DNA of 64,000 nt from Zavarzinella formosa DSM 19928 (GTDB lineage: Bacteria > Planctomycetota > Planctomycetia > Gemmatales > Gemmataceae), in contig NZ_JH636440.1 of the NCBI RefSeq assembly GCF_000255705.1, positions 457,115 through 521,114 on the forward strand, read 5' to 3'. Below the pieces are notes generated by a model. The model was not told the DNA's origin, did no database searches, and worked only from the letters and a program-made list of their open reading frames with translations. Both the position numbers and the translations under genes were made by a program. Positions 1-9,807 of the stretch are shown piece by piece; the stretch's first letter is position 1; every line of letters starts with the position of its first letter.

Positions 1-2298
1 CCCCGGCCCGCCAACCAGCAACCGCTTCGCCCCGGTCAACAGGGAACCGGCCCGGCCGGTCATCGGCCCCCCGGCCCCGGCGGCCTTCGCCCCGGTCAGA
101 TTCCTCCGACGCCGCCAGCGCCCCGCAAGTTCACCCCGGAGGAACTGGCCAAGCTCCGCGATGGCAAAACCGTCGCCGACATCAAGCGGGAAGCCGAACA
201 GGTCAATGTCGTCAAGCCCGGCTTCACTCCCGCCGAAGAGGGAGACGAGGAAGGCGAAAAGAAGAAGGGCCCCGGCGGCGTCAAGGGCCCCGGCGGTCCC
301 CCCGGCGCCGGTGGCAAGGATCAGCGGGCCAAGGAACGCCAGATCCGCACCGAACAGCGGAAGGTGAAGACCAAGGACGTCGTGATCGGCCAGGACGGTC
401 AGGTCGATCTGGAACTCGAAACCTTCGGGCCGAAGCACGGCCGCCGTGCCGCCCTGCTGAAGAAGCAGAAGATGCGGCAACTCAAGGGAACCCTTGAGCG
501 CAAGGGCAAGGTTCCCATCACGCTGCCGATCACCGTTCGTTCGTTGTGCGAAGCGATCGGGATGAAGGCCGTCGAGTTGCTCTTCAAGTTGAAAGACCTG
601 ACGAACTCGTTGTTCACGATCAACAGCACCGTGGAAGTGGATGTCGCCGAATTGATCGCCGGGGAAAAGGGTGTCGAACTCGACATCCAAAAGCCCAAGA
701 GCGTCGAAGACGACTTGTTCGAGGAACACAAGGAAGCCGCCGAGGACGAAAGCAAGCTCGAACCGCGGGCGCCGGTGGTCACCATCATGGGCCACGTCGA
801 CCACGGCAAAACGTCGCTGCTCGACCGGATTCGCAAGAATTACGGGCTGGAATCCAACGTGGTCGCCTCCGAACACGGCGGCATCACGCAGGTCATCCGG
901 GCCTGGCGCGTGGAGAAGGACGGCAAGCCGATCACCTTCCTCGACACGCCCGGCCACGAAGCCTTCACCAAGATGCGGGCTCGCGGGGCGAACGTGACGG
1001 ACATCGCCGTGATCGTGGTGGCCGCCGACTCCGGTGTGCAACCGCAAACGGAAGAAGCCGTCGCCCACGCCAAGGCCGCCGGGGTCAACATCGTCGTGGC
1101 CATCAACAAGATGGACATGCCGGGCGCCGACCCGACCAAGGTGGAGCGACAGCTTTACAACCTGAACCTGCTGCCGGACACGATGGGCGGGGACGTGCAA
1201 TTCGTCCGCACCAGCGCCGTCAAGGGAACGGGGATCGACGAATTGCTGGAAACGCTGGCTCTCGTCGCCGAAATCAAGGACTTGAAGGCCAACCCGCACA
1301 AGACCGGTCAGGGGACCTGTCTGGAAGCCTACATGTCCGGGGACGAAGGCGTGATGGCCACGTTCCTTGTGCAACAGGGAACGCTCAAGAAGGGCGACGT
1401 GCTGGTTTGCGGGGCGGCCTATGGCCGGGTCCGCGCTATGTACGACGACCTTGGCCGGCCGATCAACTCGGCCGGTCCGTCCGTGCCGGTGCGGATCACC
1501 GGGCTGGATCAGGTGCCGAACGCGGACGATCATTTCCACGTCGTGGCCGACCTGGCCCGGGCGCGTGAAATCTCCGAAAGCCGCAAGATTCGGGAAGCCG
1601 AGGCCGGCTACAACGTGCGGCAGGCCGTGAAGCTCGATTCGCTGGCCGAGGCCAAGACCAAGGTCACCGAGTTGAAGGTGATCCTGAAGGCCGAGGCCCG
1701 CGGCTCGGTGGAAGCCATCCGCAAGGAACTCGAAAAGCTGGTTCACGACGAAGTGCGGGTCCGGGTGCTCCACGCGGGCATCGGGGCCATCACCGAAAGT
1801 GACATCCAGCTGGCCCTCGCGTCCCCGCAGGACACGCTGGTCGTCGGGTTCAACGTGGTGCCGGACAACGAGGCCATCAAGCTGGCCGATTCGCGGGAAA
1901 TTCCGATCCGCGAATACCAGATCATTTACAAGCTCACGGAAGACATCAAGGCGGCGATGGAAGGCAAGCTCAAGCCCGAAGAGCGCGTCATCCACCTTGG
2001 CCGGGCCTTGGTCCGCGAGACGTTCAAGATCAGCAAGGTCGGCGTCATCGCCGGTTGTTACGTCACGCAGGGAACGATCGAGCGTTCCGCGAAGATCCGG
2101 CTCATCCGCGAGGGGATCGTGGTGTTCCCGCAGGGCGAACGCACCGCCGGCCTCGATTCGTTGAAGCGGTTCAAGGACGACGTCCGCGAAGTGAAGGAAG
2201 GCTACGACTGCGGTATCAAGCTCGCCGGCTACGATGACATCAAGGTCGGCGACGTGATCGAAGCCTACCGCATCGAGCAGGTGAAGCGAACGCTGTGA
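1..2298 (+). CDS. infB: Translation initiation factor IF-2 (5' end outside window)
   Basis: IF-2 is the GTPase that places initiator fMet-tRNA on the 30S subunit and drives 50S joining. The frame is open from base 1, so the start lies upstream; the first in-frame start codon seen, GTG at 364, is internal. The first 120 visible residues are a Pro/Gly/Lys/Arg-rich linker, as expected for the variable IF-2 N-terminus. The GTPase domain shows GHVDHGKT (about residue 264 of the visible part), GGITQ, DTPGHE (about 315), NKMD (about 369) and SAVKG. Domains II, III and the C-terminal tRNA-binding barrel follow and end at KRTL. rbfA lies 143 bp downstream on the same strand, matching the common infB-rbfA order. 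Identity is certain; only the true start is unknown. Confidence 0.97.
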   Translation, partial: PRPANQQPLRPGQQGTGPAGHRPPGPGGLRPGQIPPTPPAPRKFTPEELAKLRDGKTVADIKREAEQVNVVKPGFTPAEEGDEEGEKKKGPGGVKGPGGPPGAGGKDQRAKERQIRTEQRKVKTKDVVIGQDGQVDLELETFGPKHGRRAALLKKQKMRQLKGTLERKGKVPITLPITVRSLCEAIGMKAVELLFKLKDLTNSLFTINSTVEVDVAELIAGEKGVELDIQKPKSVEDDLFEEHKEAAEDESKLEPRAPVVTIMGHVDHGKTSLLDRIRKNYGLESNVVASEHGGITQVIRAWRVEKDGKPITFLDTPGHEAFTKMRARGANVTDIAVIVVAADSGVQPQTEEAVAHAKAAGVNIVVAINKMDMPGADPTKVERQLYNLNLLPDTMGGDVQFVRTSAVKGTGIDELLETLALVAEIKDLKANPHKTGQGTCLEAYMSGDEGVMATFLVQQGTLKKGDVLVCGAAYGRVRAMYDDLGRPINSAGPSVPVRITGLDQVPNADDHFHVVADLARAREISESRKIREAEAGYNVRQAVKLDSLAEAKTKVTELKVILKAEARGSVEAIRKELEKLVHDEVRVRVLHAGIGAITESDIQLALASPQDTLVVGFNVVPDNEAIKLADSREIPIREYQIIYKLTEDIKAAMEGKLKPEERVIHLGRALVRETFKISKVGVIAGCYVTQGTIERSAKIRLIREGIVVFPQGERTAGLDSLKRFKDDVREVKEGYDCGIKLAGYDDIKVGDVIEAYRIEQVKRTL

Positions 2299-2307
2299 TC
2301 CGAGCCG

Positions 2308-2394
2308 TGAGCCATGAGCTATGAGCCGTGGGCAAAACCAAGAATGTCATGAGACGTTTTTTGGCTTTGCTCATGGCTCATAGCTCATGGCTCA
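2308..2394. repeat. Perfect 20-bp inverted repeat made of 7-bp units
   Basis: Arms 2308-2327 and 2375-2394 are exact reverse complements around a 47-bp loop. Each arm consists of degenerate heptamers of the type TGAGCCA/TGAGCTA/TGAGCCG. It sits between the infB stop and the rbfA start. There is no T-run after the right arm, so it is not a classic intrinsic terminator. Confidence 0.9.
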
Positions 2395-2441
2395 TGACCG
2401 GGCGGTTTCCCGCCCATCGCCATTGAAATGAACAGACAACT

Positions 2442-2930
2442 ATGAAAAATCACCGACTGGCAAGAGTCTCCGAGGCGATCCGCGAGGTCGCCAGCGAGGC
2501 CATTCTGTTTGAACTGCGGGATCCCCGCATCAAGTTCACCACCGTGACGCGCGCCGAGGTCTCCGCCGATCTTCAAAAGGCCAAGGTGTACGTCTCCGTG
2601 ATGGGCTCCGAGAAAGATTGCAAGACCACCCTCACCGGACTGAACAATGCCGCCGGTTTTGTGCAGTCGCGCCTTGCGGACCGCATGAAAACCCGTTTCA
2701 TCCCCGTGCTGGAATTCATCCTCGACGAGGGAATGAAAAACAGCATGGAGGTGAGCCGCCTTCTCAGCCTCGAAAAGCCCCACGGGGAAGGCGAGATTCC
2801 TCCCGAGGAGGAAGACGAAATCGACGAGGATGACGACGAAGGCGATGCTGAAGACGACGAAGAGGGTGACGACACGGAGGACGATGACGAGAACGAGGAA
2901 GCGGTAGACTCGACGAAGCCGGTCAAATGA
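2442..2930 (+). CDS. rbfA: Ribosome-binding factor A with acidic tail
   Basis: RbfA is a small KH-fold factor that binds the 30S subunit and helps mature the 5' end of 16S rRNA. The 162-residue product has the family pattern: N-terminal HRLARVSEAIREVASEAI, then DPRI, VTRAEVSADLQKAKVYVSVMG, and a C-terminal helix segment RFIPVLEFILDEGMKNSMEV. Residues from about 110 on form an almost purely Asp/Glu tail, which makes it longer than the usual 120-130 residues. The start is the ATG following an AACAGACAACT leader. Its place after infB supports the call. Confidence 0.95.
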   Translation: MKNHRLARVSEAIREVASEAILFELRDPRIKFTTVTRAEVSADLQKAKVYVSVMGSEKDCKTTLTGLNNAAGFVQSRLADRMKTRFIPVLEFILDEGMKNSMEVSRLLSLEKPHGEGEIPPEEEDEIDEDDDEGDAEDDEEGDDTEDDDENEEAVDSTKPVK

Positions 2931-2951
2931 TCTCTCCCGCCTGACCGGATT

Positions 2952-2990
2952 TGCGATTCCGGGTTCCGAGTTCCGAATTTCGAGTTCCAA
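2952..2990. repeat. Direct array of degenerate 7-bp units (TTCCGAG type)
   Basis: Between rbfA and the endonuclease III-like gene the sequence reads as consecutive heptamers close to TTCCGAG/TTCCGAA/TTTCGAG/TTCCAAT. Unlike most repeats in the window it has no inverted partner nearby. It lies just ahead of the ATG at 3008; a longer in-frame start at 2951 would translate the array and is rejected. A 14-bp stretch (2966-2979) recurs inverted at 58928-58941. Confidence 0.7.
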
Positions 2991-3007
2991 TTGGGGGGAG
3001 GATCCTG

Positions 3008-3712
3008 ATGGCCGCCGCCGCGAACAAACAAAAGATTCTCGAACACGTCCTGACGGCGCTCAAGAAAAAGTACGAGGTCGCCGAGCAACCCAGCCGTTCC
3101 GTCATGGAGCATCTGCTCTATGCCGTCGTGCGCGAGGGAACGACGACGGAACTGGCCGACAAGGCGTTTCGCGGCATCCAGGACCGATTCGTTGACCTGA
3201 ACGAAATCCGCGTCTCGACCGTGCAGGAATTGTGCGACGCGATGGGGCCGCTCCCCGATGTCGCCACGCGGGCCACGCGGCTCATCGGCATCCTGCAAGA
3301 GTGGTTCGAGATGACGTATAGCTTCGAGATGGAGGAGATTGCCAAAAAGGGCATGAAGGAAGGCGCGAAGAAAATCTCCCGCCTCAACGACGCGAACGAC
3401 TTCTCCGTCGCCTGGGTGATGCAGCACGGCCTCAACGGCCACGCCATCCCGCTGGACCCCCCGAGCATCCGCGTCCTGCGCCGCCTCGGCATCCTCGACG
3501 GCGAATCCGAAAGCCTCGAAAGCCTGCGGGGAACCATCGAACACTTCGTCCCCAAGGCAAAAGGGGGCACACTGGTGGAACTCCTCAGCCAGCACGCCGC
3601 AACGCTTTGCACCGAAGAAAACCCCAAATGCGGCAAATGCCCGCTGTTGCCGGACTGCCCCGCCGGGCAGGAATTAAAGGGAACTGAGGCGAAGCCGAGG
3701 AAATCGCGGTAA
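3008..3712 (+). CDS. Endonuclease III-like HhH-GPD family protein with 4Fe-4S loop
   Basis: The 234-residue product resembles base-excision DNA glycosylase/AP lyases of the Nth type. The clearest mark is the C-terminal cluster-binding pattern C-x6-C-x2-C-x5-C at residues 201, 208, 211 and 217, which in Nth holds a 4Fe-4S cluster. IPLDPPSIRVLRRLGI aligns with the segment carrying the catalytic Asp of Nth (VDTHVxRV-type). However, the helix-hairpin-helix LPGVGRKTA that carries the catalytic Lys is replaced by KISRLNDANDFSVAWVM, with no equivalent Lys seen. It may be a monofunctional glycosylase or a non-catalytic DNA-binding relative. The ATG at 3008 with an upstream GGGGGGAGGA was chosen; upstream in-frame codons read a repeat array. 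Confidence 0.75.
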   Translation: MAAAANKQKILEHVLTALKKKYEVAEQPSRSVMEHLLYAVVREGTTTELADKAFRGIQDRFVDLNEIRVSTVQELCDAMGPLPDVATRATRLIGILQEWFEMTYSFEMEEIAKKGMKEGAKKISRLNDANDFSVAWVMQHGLNGHAIPLDPPSIRVLRRLGILDGESESLESLRGTIEHFVPKAKGGTLVELLSQHAATLCTEENPKCGKCPLLPDCPAGQELKGTEAKPRKSR

Positions 3713-3774
3713 CGATTTTGATCGTTGAGATTTTCCTCATCCGCCACGATTGAATCTCCAACGAGACTCAAGAC

Positions 3775-4645
3775 ATGGTTTCGTTTGGCTTCTGGAATGT
3801 CGACTCGCTCCGGAACACTTCAAAAGACGAGCGAGAAATTGCCCGTTTGGCGGCCGAACTGGCTGTTGAACGATCACTTGATATTCTTTTTTTGATTGAA
3901 TGTGGGATACCTGTTCCCGCTTTGCTTGCGGCCTTTGACCAAGGGCCGGAATATCATGCAATTTCTTGCGGAAATCGCTTCAAGGTAGTTGCTCGATTTA
4001 ATCCCAAATGCCTTGCCCGCCTGTCTTTGCCAGTTTCAAATGATCGCTTCGATGTTTGGCAATTACAATTGCCTCTTCAACAAGAGATTCTTGTCAGTGT
4101 GGTTCACGGACTCGACAAGCGTAACAATTCGCCGGAGAAACAAGGGCTGTTTTTGCAACAAGTGGCAGCAACGATCGCCTATTTTGAAACGCAGATTGGA
4201 CATGATCGCAGTATTGTGCTTGGTGACTTCAACGCCAATCCGTTTGAATCATCAGTGGCGAGTGTTCTTGGCATGAATGCGGTGGCCTCACGCTCAATTG
4301 CCAGCGACGAGCCTCGTCAAATGTTCGGTCGAAGTTATCCGTATTTTTACAATCCGATGTGGAATTTGTTTGGTGACGAGCCTCGCGGAACCTCCCCGGG
4401 AACTTACTACTATCGTGGTTCCAATCCGCATGAGTTATACATGGCATATGTTAGACCAAGTGGTGATTCGTCCGTCTTTGCTCAACAACTTTTCTTTCGG
4501 CGAATTTGAGATTGTGACAGCCTTACGAGGGGTTCCCCTCCTCAGTGAGAGAGGGATTCCAGACCGAAGGCGTTGTTCAGACCATTTGCCGGTTGTTTTT
4601 GCGATGAATTTGTCTGTCGGCAAAGATGATGGGGAAAAGAAATGA
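3775..4645 (+). pseudogene. Endonuclease/exonuclease/phosphatase (EEP) family gene with frameshift
   Basis: Two overlapping frames together make one EEP (DNase I/exonuclease III fold) protein of about 290 residues. The first frame (3775-4509) gives FWNVDSL, a catalytic-type Glu in FLIECG, and LGDFNANP. The second (from about 4430 to 4645) gives the family end with LDQVVIRP and SDHLPVVF, which holds the catalytic Asp-His. The frame changes around 4430-4445 (GAGTTATACATGGC); a 1-base insertion or 2-base deletion would explain it. The region is visibly richer in A and T than its neighbours, suggesting transfer. The last codons overlap the next gene (ATGA at 4642), so the two were probably translated together. 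A sequencing error is an alternative to true decay. Confidence 0.7.
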
Positions 4646-5019
4646 CCAAGAACCTCTGGCCGGATTTTGATATTGGGCAGATGCCTCTTTCTCCCAAACA
4701 AATCATTGAAGAAGCTGGTGCGGGGTTAGAGGAGAAGACCAACGGCTTGGTTAGGTTTTCTTATGAGGGTGTCGTAGTTCAAGTTAATACTGTGGAATTA
4801 ACTTACGCTCTCTATTCCCGAAAATTACAATTTCATTTTCCATTTTTGCAGGTCAAATTTGGAATCACATCGCATTACCCCGTTACCATTGTCGCTGACA
4901 AATTGCCTGACATGGAGGCGGCAGACGAAGACAACCTGATTGAGTCGCTTGCCAAGATTTTTAACGCTCCCTCGACGATCAAAACAGTGCAACAATTAAT
5001 GGCCCTTTCAAAACAATAG
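4642..5019 (+). CDS. Hypothetical 125-residue protein coupled to EEP nuclease
   Basis: I do not recognise a family. The product begins MTKNLWPDFDIGQMPLSP, has a central beta-rich stretch (GVVVQVNTVELTYALYSRK, FPFLQVKFGI) and a Leu/Ala-rich C-terminal helix. No signal peptide, membrane segment or Cys motif is seen. It starts in an ATGA overlap with the end of the EEP frame, so the pair looks like one transcript with coupled translation. Base use is AT-rich, unlike the rest of the window, so both genes may have arrived together. A partner or immunity-type role for the nuclease is possible but is speculation. Confidence 0.6.
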   Translation: MTKNLWPDFDIGQMPLSPKQIIEEAGAGLEEKTNGLVRFSYEGVVVQVNTVELTYALYSRKLQFHFPFLQVKFGITSHYPVTIVADKLPDMEAADEDNLIESLAKIFNAPSTIKTVQQLMALSKQ

Positions 5020-5222
5020 GGCGAGCCCGTTTCGATCACCGGCAAATGCCCGCTGCCAACAGACGGGGGGCGATTTTCCAAGATGCCGTCGCTGTTCCCT
5101 ATTCCCCATCATTCCCGGTCTCGTCAGATACGGCATATTCATCGCATTCGTCAGATTATGCTCATTTGGATTGTCCGGGCGGCCGATTGCTAAATGGCAT
5201 GATCCTTTGGCCGCCATTGATG

Positions 5223-6461
5223 AATGTTCGCCGCTTCTTGCTGCTGGCTTTTTGCCTCGGCATCGGTTTCCTGCCGAACAATGTTCGTGCCGAGGAGCCG
5301 TTTGTTGTCGCGGCCGACGACCGGGAATCATGGCGGGAGTTGATTCCCCTTGAACCAATCCAACCGGAACGGGTCTGGCTGCGCGGCGAATATTTGCTGT
5401 GGCTGACCGTTTCGGGCAAGCTGCTGAAACTAGCCCAGGCTTTCAACTTCGAGTTGCCGCCGGTGGCCTCGCGGCTGGTCTCCGGGGAAAGTGTCGGCCC
5501 TGTCAGTCTGCACCAACCCTTCGGGTCGGATCGGCAGGGCTATCGTCTGACGGCCGGAGCGTGGCTCGACAATGAGCAGACCATCGGCGTGGAAGGCTCG
5601 CTCACTTACCTGACCCGATCCCCCGGCCGGTTGATATTCCAGCCGGGGGATCGGGCTGTTTTGGGGGACACACTGGGCCTGTCCGTTGGCGTGCCGGCCA
5701 TTCAGGGACGTCCCCCGAAAATCGTGGTGGTTCCCGTGCAGGTTCCTGATCTCGTCAAAGGGGGCCTCAGCCTGGAACTTGGCGCCAAGACGCTGTTTGG
5801 CGGGGAACTGGCCGGGCGATTTGGGCTGGTCGAGGGGGATGGCTGGCGGATCGACGGGCTGGCCGGTTATCGGTATTTGGATTACCGCGAATCGCTGCGG
5901 GCCGTGGCGGGGGTGGTCACCGTCGCCAAATTCCTCAATCCGGGGACGGCTATCGTCTCGCGCGACGAGATCACGACGAAAAACTCATACAACGGGTTCC
6001 TGCTCGGTTTCCAGGCTGACGCGACTTGGAACGATTGGACCCTCACCATCCGTCCGCGAGTCAGCATCGCCGTGGCTGATCGAGAAGTCACCCGCGAAGG
6101 GTTGACACAAATCATCCTTCCGGGCGGCGGCCGGCTTGTGAAACAGGAGGGAACCTACCTGTTGAAGCAGGACATGGGAGACTTTCGCGCCAACGAAGTG
6201 ACCGCCCTTCCGGAACTTGATCTCGGCCTCTCCTATGCCGTCACTTCAAACCTGCGTCTTTTCGCCGGAACATCGGCCCTGTTTCTGCCGGTCGTCGCCA
6301 AGGCCAACAACCAACTCCAACTGGGCATCCGGCCTGACCGCCTTCCGGCGGGTATGGCCACAAAACTGGATTCTCTCCCGCCGCTGAATTCCGGCGAGCC
6401 GCCGATCCGAAACAACCTGCTGTTGATCTCCATGTCCTTGGGAATGGAGTTCCGATTTTAA
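5223..6461 (+). CDS. BBP7-like outer-membrane beta-barrel protein
   Basis: The 412-residue product starts with a signal peptide (MNVRRFLLLAFCLGIGFLP, cleavage near VRAEEP). The mature N-terminus has VWLRGEYLLWLTVSGKL, a signature I associate with the planctomycete BBP7 outer-membrane family. The rest is built of alternating strands with aromatic ends (AGYRYLDYRESL, GFLLGFQADATWNDWTLTIRP) and ends ISMSLGMEFRF, a typical barrel-closing strand with C-terminal Phe. A longer in-frame start at 5046 would put 59 non-signal residues in front and is not favoured. It is convergent with the kinase gene, with only 18 bp between stops. Function is probably structural or pore-like in the outer membrane. 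Confidence 0.75.
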   Translation, partial: NVRRFLLLAFCLGIGFLPNNVRAEEPFVVAADDRESWRELIPLEPIQPERVWLRGEYLLWLTVSGKLLKLAQAFNFELPPVASRLVSGESVGPVSLHQPFGSDRQGYRLTAGAWLDNEQTIGVEGSLTYLTRSPGRLIFQPGDRAVLGDTLGLSVGVPAIQGRPPKIVVVPVQVPDLVKGGLSLELGAKTLFGGELAGRFGLVEGDGWRIDGLAGYRYLDYRESLRAVAGVVTVAKFLNPGTAIVSRDEITTKNSYNGFLLGFQADATWNDWTLTIRPRVSIAVADREVTREGLTQIILPGGGRLVKQEGTYLLKQDMGDFRANEVTALPELDLGLSYAVTSNLRLFAGTSALFLPVVAKANNQLQLGIRPDRLPAGMATKLDSLPPLNSGEPPIRNNLLLISMSLGMEFRF

Positions 6462-6479
6462 GTCGGACGAATGAACCGG

Positions 6480-9400
6480 TTATTTTCCAATCTCCACAAT
6501 CGGCTCCTCTCGCGGGGCGCCATCGAAGATCACCGGCGACTGGCCTTGCGGGGTGGCGGCGAGGCGGTGGCCGTCGGGAGTGAATTGGAGGCGGAGGATT
6601 GGCTTGGATTGTTTGGGTTCCAGGCCGATGGCTTCCTGACCGGTGCGGGTGTCCCAAAGTTTGACGGCGCCGTCCTCGGCTCCGGTGGCGAGGCGGCGGC
6701 CGTCCGGGCCGAACGCGAGGCTTCGCACCACGTTGGTGTGGCCGACAAACCGCATGTCGGGTGTCGTGTGCGGTTCGCCGGTCTGGCTGAGCGGGTATCT
6801 CAGCACGCTCCAGGTTTTTGTGCCAGCCATCAGGGCTTGTGAATCCGGGGTGAATCCCAAGGCCGTGATCTTGGGGGGAACGATCAGTTCGTGTTTGGCG
6901 GAATGAGTCAGATCAACCACCCAAACCATTTGGCTGGAGCCGAACGCCACGCGGCGGCCGTCCGGGCTGAGGGCGACATGTTCCGCGCCGGCGTGGTCGA
7001 ACACCCTGCTCCGGGTCGTGGTCTCCCACACGGAAAGGCGAAGCGTGCTGGCCACCAACACCCGGCGGCCATCGGCGGAGAATTGCAGCGATGTGATGGC
7101 CGAGTCGCTCATCTCTTGCTGGTTTCCCTTGAGGCTTCCGAGTGACACCGGGCCTTTTTCCAACATGTCCCACAATTCCACGTCTCCGTTGGGGGCGCCG
7201 AGCGCAAACATTCGGCCGTTCGGGTGAAATGCGGACGCCGTGACCGCCTGATTCTTTGGCCCTTGAACGAACGCCCGCTCCCGTTTGGCAATGTTCCATA
7301 ACATGCCCCCCTTCGGACTTTCGCGGACAAACGCCCGGCCGAGGTCGGGGCTGACCGTCACCATGCCGGCCGGATCGGGAGGGATGTTCATGGTCGTGAC
7401 GGGCGAAGAGGGCTTGTTCATTGACCAGACCCGCCAATTCCCGCTGTCGTCCGACGACACGAGTTGATCCCCCGCCCGGTTGAAATTGAGGCCGAGAATG
7501 CGGCCGCGATGGCCGTGAAACGTCCGCATGGAGGCGCTGTCCCACCGGCGAACAGCCCCGTCCTCGCCGCCGGTGACCACTGTCTTGCCGTCCGGGCTGA
7601 CGGCCATCGCCGTTACTTCTCCCATGTGGGCCTTGATTTTTTCGAGTATCCGACCGGTCGGCCGTTCATGGACATGCAGGATCCCCGTGATGGTGGCGAT
7701 GATGAGAACCCGGCCATCCTGGGTTCCGGCCGTGGCGGCGGCCCGTGCGGAGTCGGGGGTCGTGAACCGGCGTTCGATTTTGCCGCTGCCCGCGTCAATG
7801 ATCACATAGTCCTCGCCGGAATCGACTAACAACCAGAAGGTCGCCCCGAGGAATCGTGGCCGTTGCGAAGGGGCCGCCGGTTGCGCACTGACGTGTCGCG
7901 GCTGGGCGGAGGATATTTCGTATCCGAACAATTGACCGTCTCCGAAGGCGGCGGCCACCCGTTCGCCATCGTCCGAAATGGTCAGAAACCGGATGTCCTG
8001 TTTGCCCCCGTCCCAATCGGCCAGGCGTCGGCCGGTGTCCGCGTCCCGGATCTCGACGCGCCAAGGCCCCTCCCGCTTTAATGAGGAGGCGACAGCCATT
8101 CGCCGGCCGTCGGCCGAAAGGCGGACCAGGTTCAAGCCACTTGTTTGCGGGGCGGGGAGAGTCGCCGTTCGCCGGTCGTCGAAACCGAATCGTGTCAGAT
8201 CGCCGCTTGGGTTCGCCATTCGCACCCCCCGGCCATCGGGAAGAAACACCGCGTCAACCGGTGATCGACGGCAGAGGCCGGAGTGAATTTCCTCATGGAT
8301 CAGCCGGTCCGCGTGATGCCATTCCCATCCCCGCCATTCGGGCGCGCACTCGTCAAGCAACCGGGCGGCGCGGAGAAAATTGCCGTTGAGCTTTTCGAGG
8401 GCGGCCAATCCGACGTTGTGAAGACAGGCGATTTGCTCCAGACATTCGTGGTCCTCGCCGCCATTCCCGGCTTGCTGTTGGAGTCTGGCCTCCCGAAGCA
8501 GGATTTGCTCGGCGTCTTGTCTGGCCTGCTGCCACAGGGCGACGGCCACGCCGGCCGTCGTCATCAGGATCAGCACGAAAGCGGCCAGCCCGTAAACGGC
8601 CGTGACGGCGGGACGGCGCCTGGCCCATTTCATGAATCGCCCGCCGAGTCCGAGGGGGCGGGCGGCCACCGGCTCGCCTGTCAGAAAGCGGCGCAGATCA
8701 TCGGCCAAATCAGAGGCCCGCGCGTAGCGGTTCTCGGGCTTCTTTTCCAGGCATTTCATGCAGACGGTCGCCAGATCACGGGGGATGCCCGCAAGCGGAG
8801 GCGGGTCCTCGTGCAGCGTCTTCATCATGGTTCGCAGCGTACTGTCGGCCGCGAAGGGCGCATGGCCCGCGAGCAGTTCATAGAGGATCGCGCCAAGGGA
8901 ATAAATGTCCGTCGCCGGGCCGATGTGATCGGCCGAGAAATCCGCCTGTTCGGGGGCCATGTAGGCCGGCGTGCCCATCGGCGAACCGGATTCGGAAATC
9001 GGACCGGGAAGCGTGTCCGTCTGGCTGAAAACTTTGGCGAGGCCGAAGTCGGCGATCTTCGGGGACCAGCGTTCAATCAAGGACACTTGGGGCGAGTCAA
9101 TGCGCGCTGGTGAAATTTCCTCCAACAGGATGTTCGCGGGTTTCAGGTCGCGGTGCAGGATGCCGTTGCGATGGGCGTAATCAACGGCCATCGCCGTCGT
9201 GGCGAGCAGTTCGGCGGCCTGCGCGGGAGGCAGCGGCTTCCCGCCGATCAGCCGGGCGAGGGTGGTTCCCTCGACGAATTCCAGCGAGAAAAACGGGTGC
9301 CCGCCGTGTTCCACGATGTCATACACCCGGACGATGTTTGGGTGTTCCAGCCGGGCAAGGGTTCTGGCTTCGTGGCGAAGTTGTTCCCGCAGGTTTTCGA

Positions 9401-9791
9401 GCCGGTGCATGCCGCCGTGAAGCATTTTCAAGGCGACAATCCGGTTCAAGCGGAGATGGCGCGCCTTGTACACGATCCCCATCCCGCCGTCGCCGAGTTC
9501 GCCGAGGATTTCATAGTCCTCCAAAACGGGCCAATTCGGGGGCGCATGAGACGCGATTTCTTTGGGCACGGGCGGCCGGTTGGCGAGCGAGGAGAGGAAC
9601 GGCGGCAGAACCGGTTCGTCGGAGATCACCGGCCGGCCGTCGGGGAGCGGTTCCTCGCGGGAGAGGATGTCCAGCGTGAGCTGACAGGCGGAACACTCCT
9701 CGACATGCGCCGTCAGTTCGGCCAGCAACCGGTCGGGCAGCCGGCCGCGGAGAAAATCCTCCAGCGCCGCCGGATCGGGACAAGATCGCAT
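6480..9791 (-). CDS. Ser/Thr protein kinase with WD40 propeller and N-terminal zinc motif
   Basis: A 1103-residue membrane kinase. Residues 25-40 carry H-x3-C-x2-C (H29, C33, C36), the zinc motif of anti-sigma factors. The kinase domain runs from about 93 to 360: glycine loop GELGDGGMG, Lys122 in VALKML, HRDLKPAN with Asp215, DFG Asp248 and MAPEQ at 279. A transmembrane helix follows (AVYGLAAFVLILMTTAGVAV, about 395-420). The remaining 650 residues are WD40-type repeats with recurring SPDGRR and VxLWD/VKLWDTRTG motifs, probably two propellers outside the cell. Its ATG is 16 bp after the stop of the ECF sigma gene, so they form one operon. The family pairing suggests the kinase and its zinc module control that sigma factor. 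Confidence 0.93.
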   Translation of the reverse strand: MRSCPDPAALEDFLRGRLPDRLLAELTAHVEECSACQLTLDILSREEPLPDGRPVISDEPVLPPFLSSLANRPPVPKEIASHAPPNWPVLEDYEILGELGDGGMGIVYKARHLRLNRIVALKMLHGGMHRLENLREQLRHEARTLARLEHPNIVRVYDIVEHGGHPFFSLEFVEGTTLARLIGGKPLPPAQAAELLATTAMAVDYAHRNGILHRDLKPANILLEEISPARIDSPQVSLIERWSPKIADFGLAKVFSQTDTLPGPISESGSPMGTPAYMAPEQADFSADHIGPATDIYSLGAILYELLAGHAPFAADSTLRTMMKTLHEDPPPLAGIPRDLATVCMKCLEKKPENRYARASDLADDLRRFLTGEPVAARPLGLGGRFMKWARRRPAVTAVYGLAAFVLILMTTAGVAVALWQQARQDAEQILLREARLQQQAGNGGEDHECLEQIACLHNVGLAALEKLNGNFLRAARLLDECAPEWRGWEWHHADRLIHEEIHSGLCRRSPVDAVFLPDGRGVRMANPSGDLTRFGFDDRRTATLPAPQTSGLNLVRLSADGRRMAVASSLKREGPWRVEIRDADTGRRLADWDGGKQDIRFLTISDDGERVAAAFGDGQLFGYEISSAQPRHVSAQPAAPSQRPRFLGATFWLLVDSGEDYVIIDAGSGKIERRFTTPDSARAAATAGTQDGRVLIIATITGILHVHERPTGRILEKIKAHMGEVTAMAVSPDGKTVVTGGEDGAVRRWDSASMRTFHGHRGRILGLNFNRAGDQLVSSDDSGNWRVWSMNKPSSPVTTMNIPPDPAGMVTVSPDLGRAFVRESPKGGMLWNIAKRERAFVQGPKNQAVTASAFHPNGRMFALGAPNGDVELWDMLEKGPVSLGSLKGNQQEMSDSAITSLQFSADGRRVLVASTLRLSVWETTTRSRVFDHAGAEHVALSPDGRRVAFGSSQMVWVVDLTHSAKHELIVPPKITALGFTPDSQALMAGTKTWSVLRYPLSQTGEPHTTPDMRFVGHTNVVRSLAFGPDGRRLATGAEDGAVKLWDTRTGQEAIGLEPKQSKPILRLQFTPDGHRLAATPQGQSPVIFDGAPREEPIVEIGK

Positions 9792-9807
9792 CGTCGGACT
9801 TTCAATT

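Noticed and set aside
2951-3007. Upstream start for the endonuclease III-like gene
   Set aside because: The extra residues (RFRVPSSEFRVP) only translate a heptamer array.
3713-3774. Small hairpin AACGAT/ATCGTT as terminator
   Set aside because: The stem is only 6 bp and no T-run follows directly.
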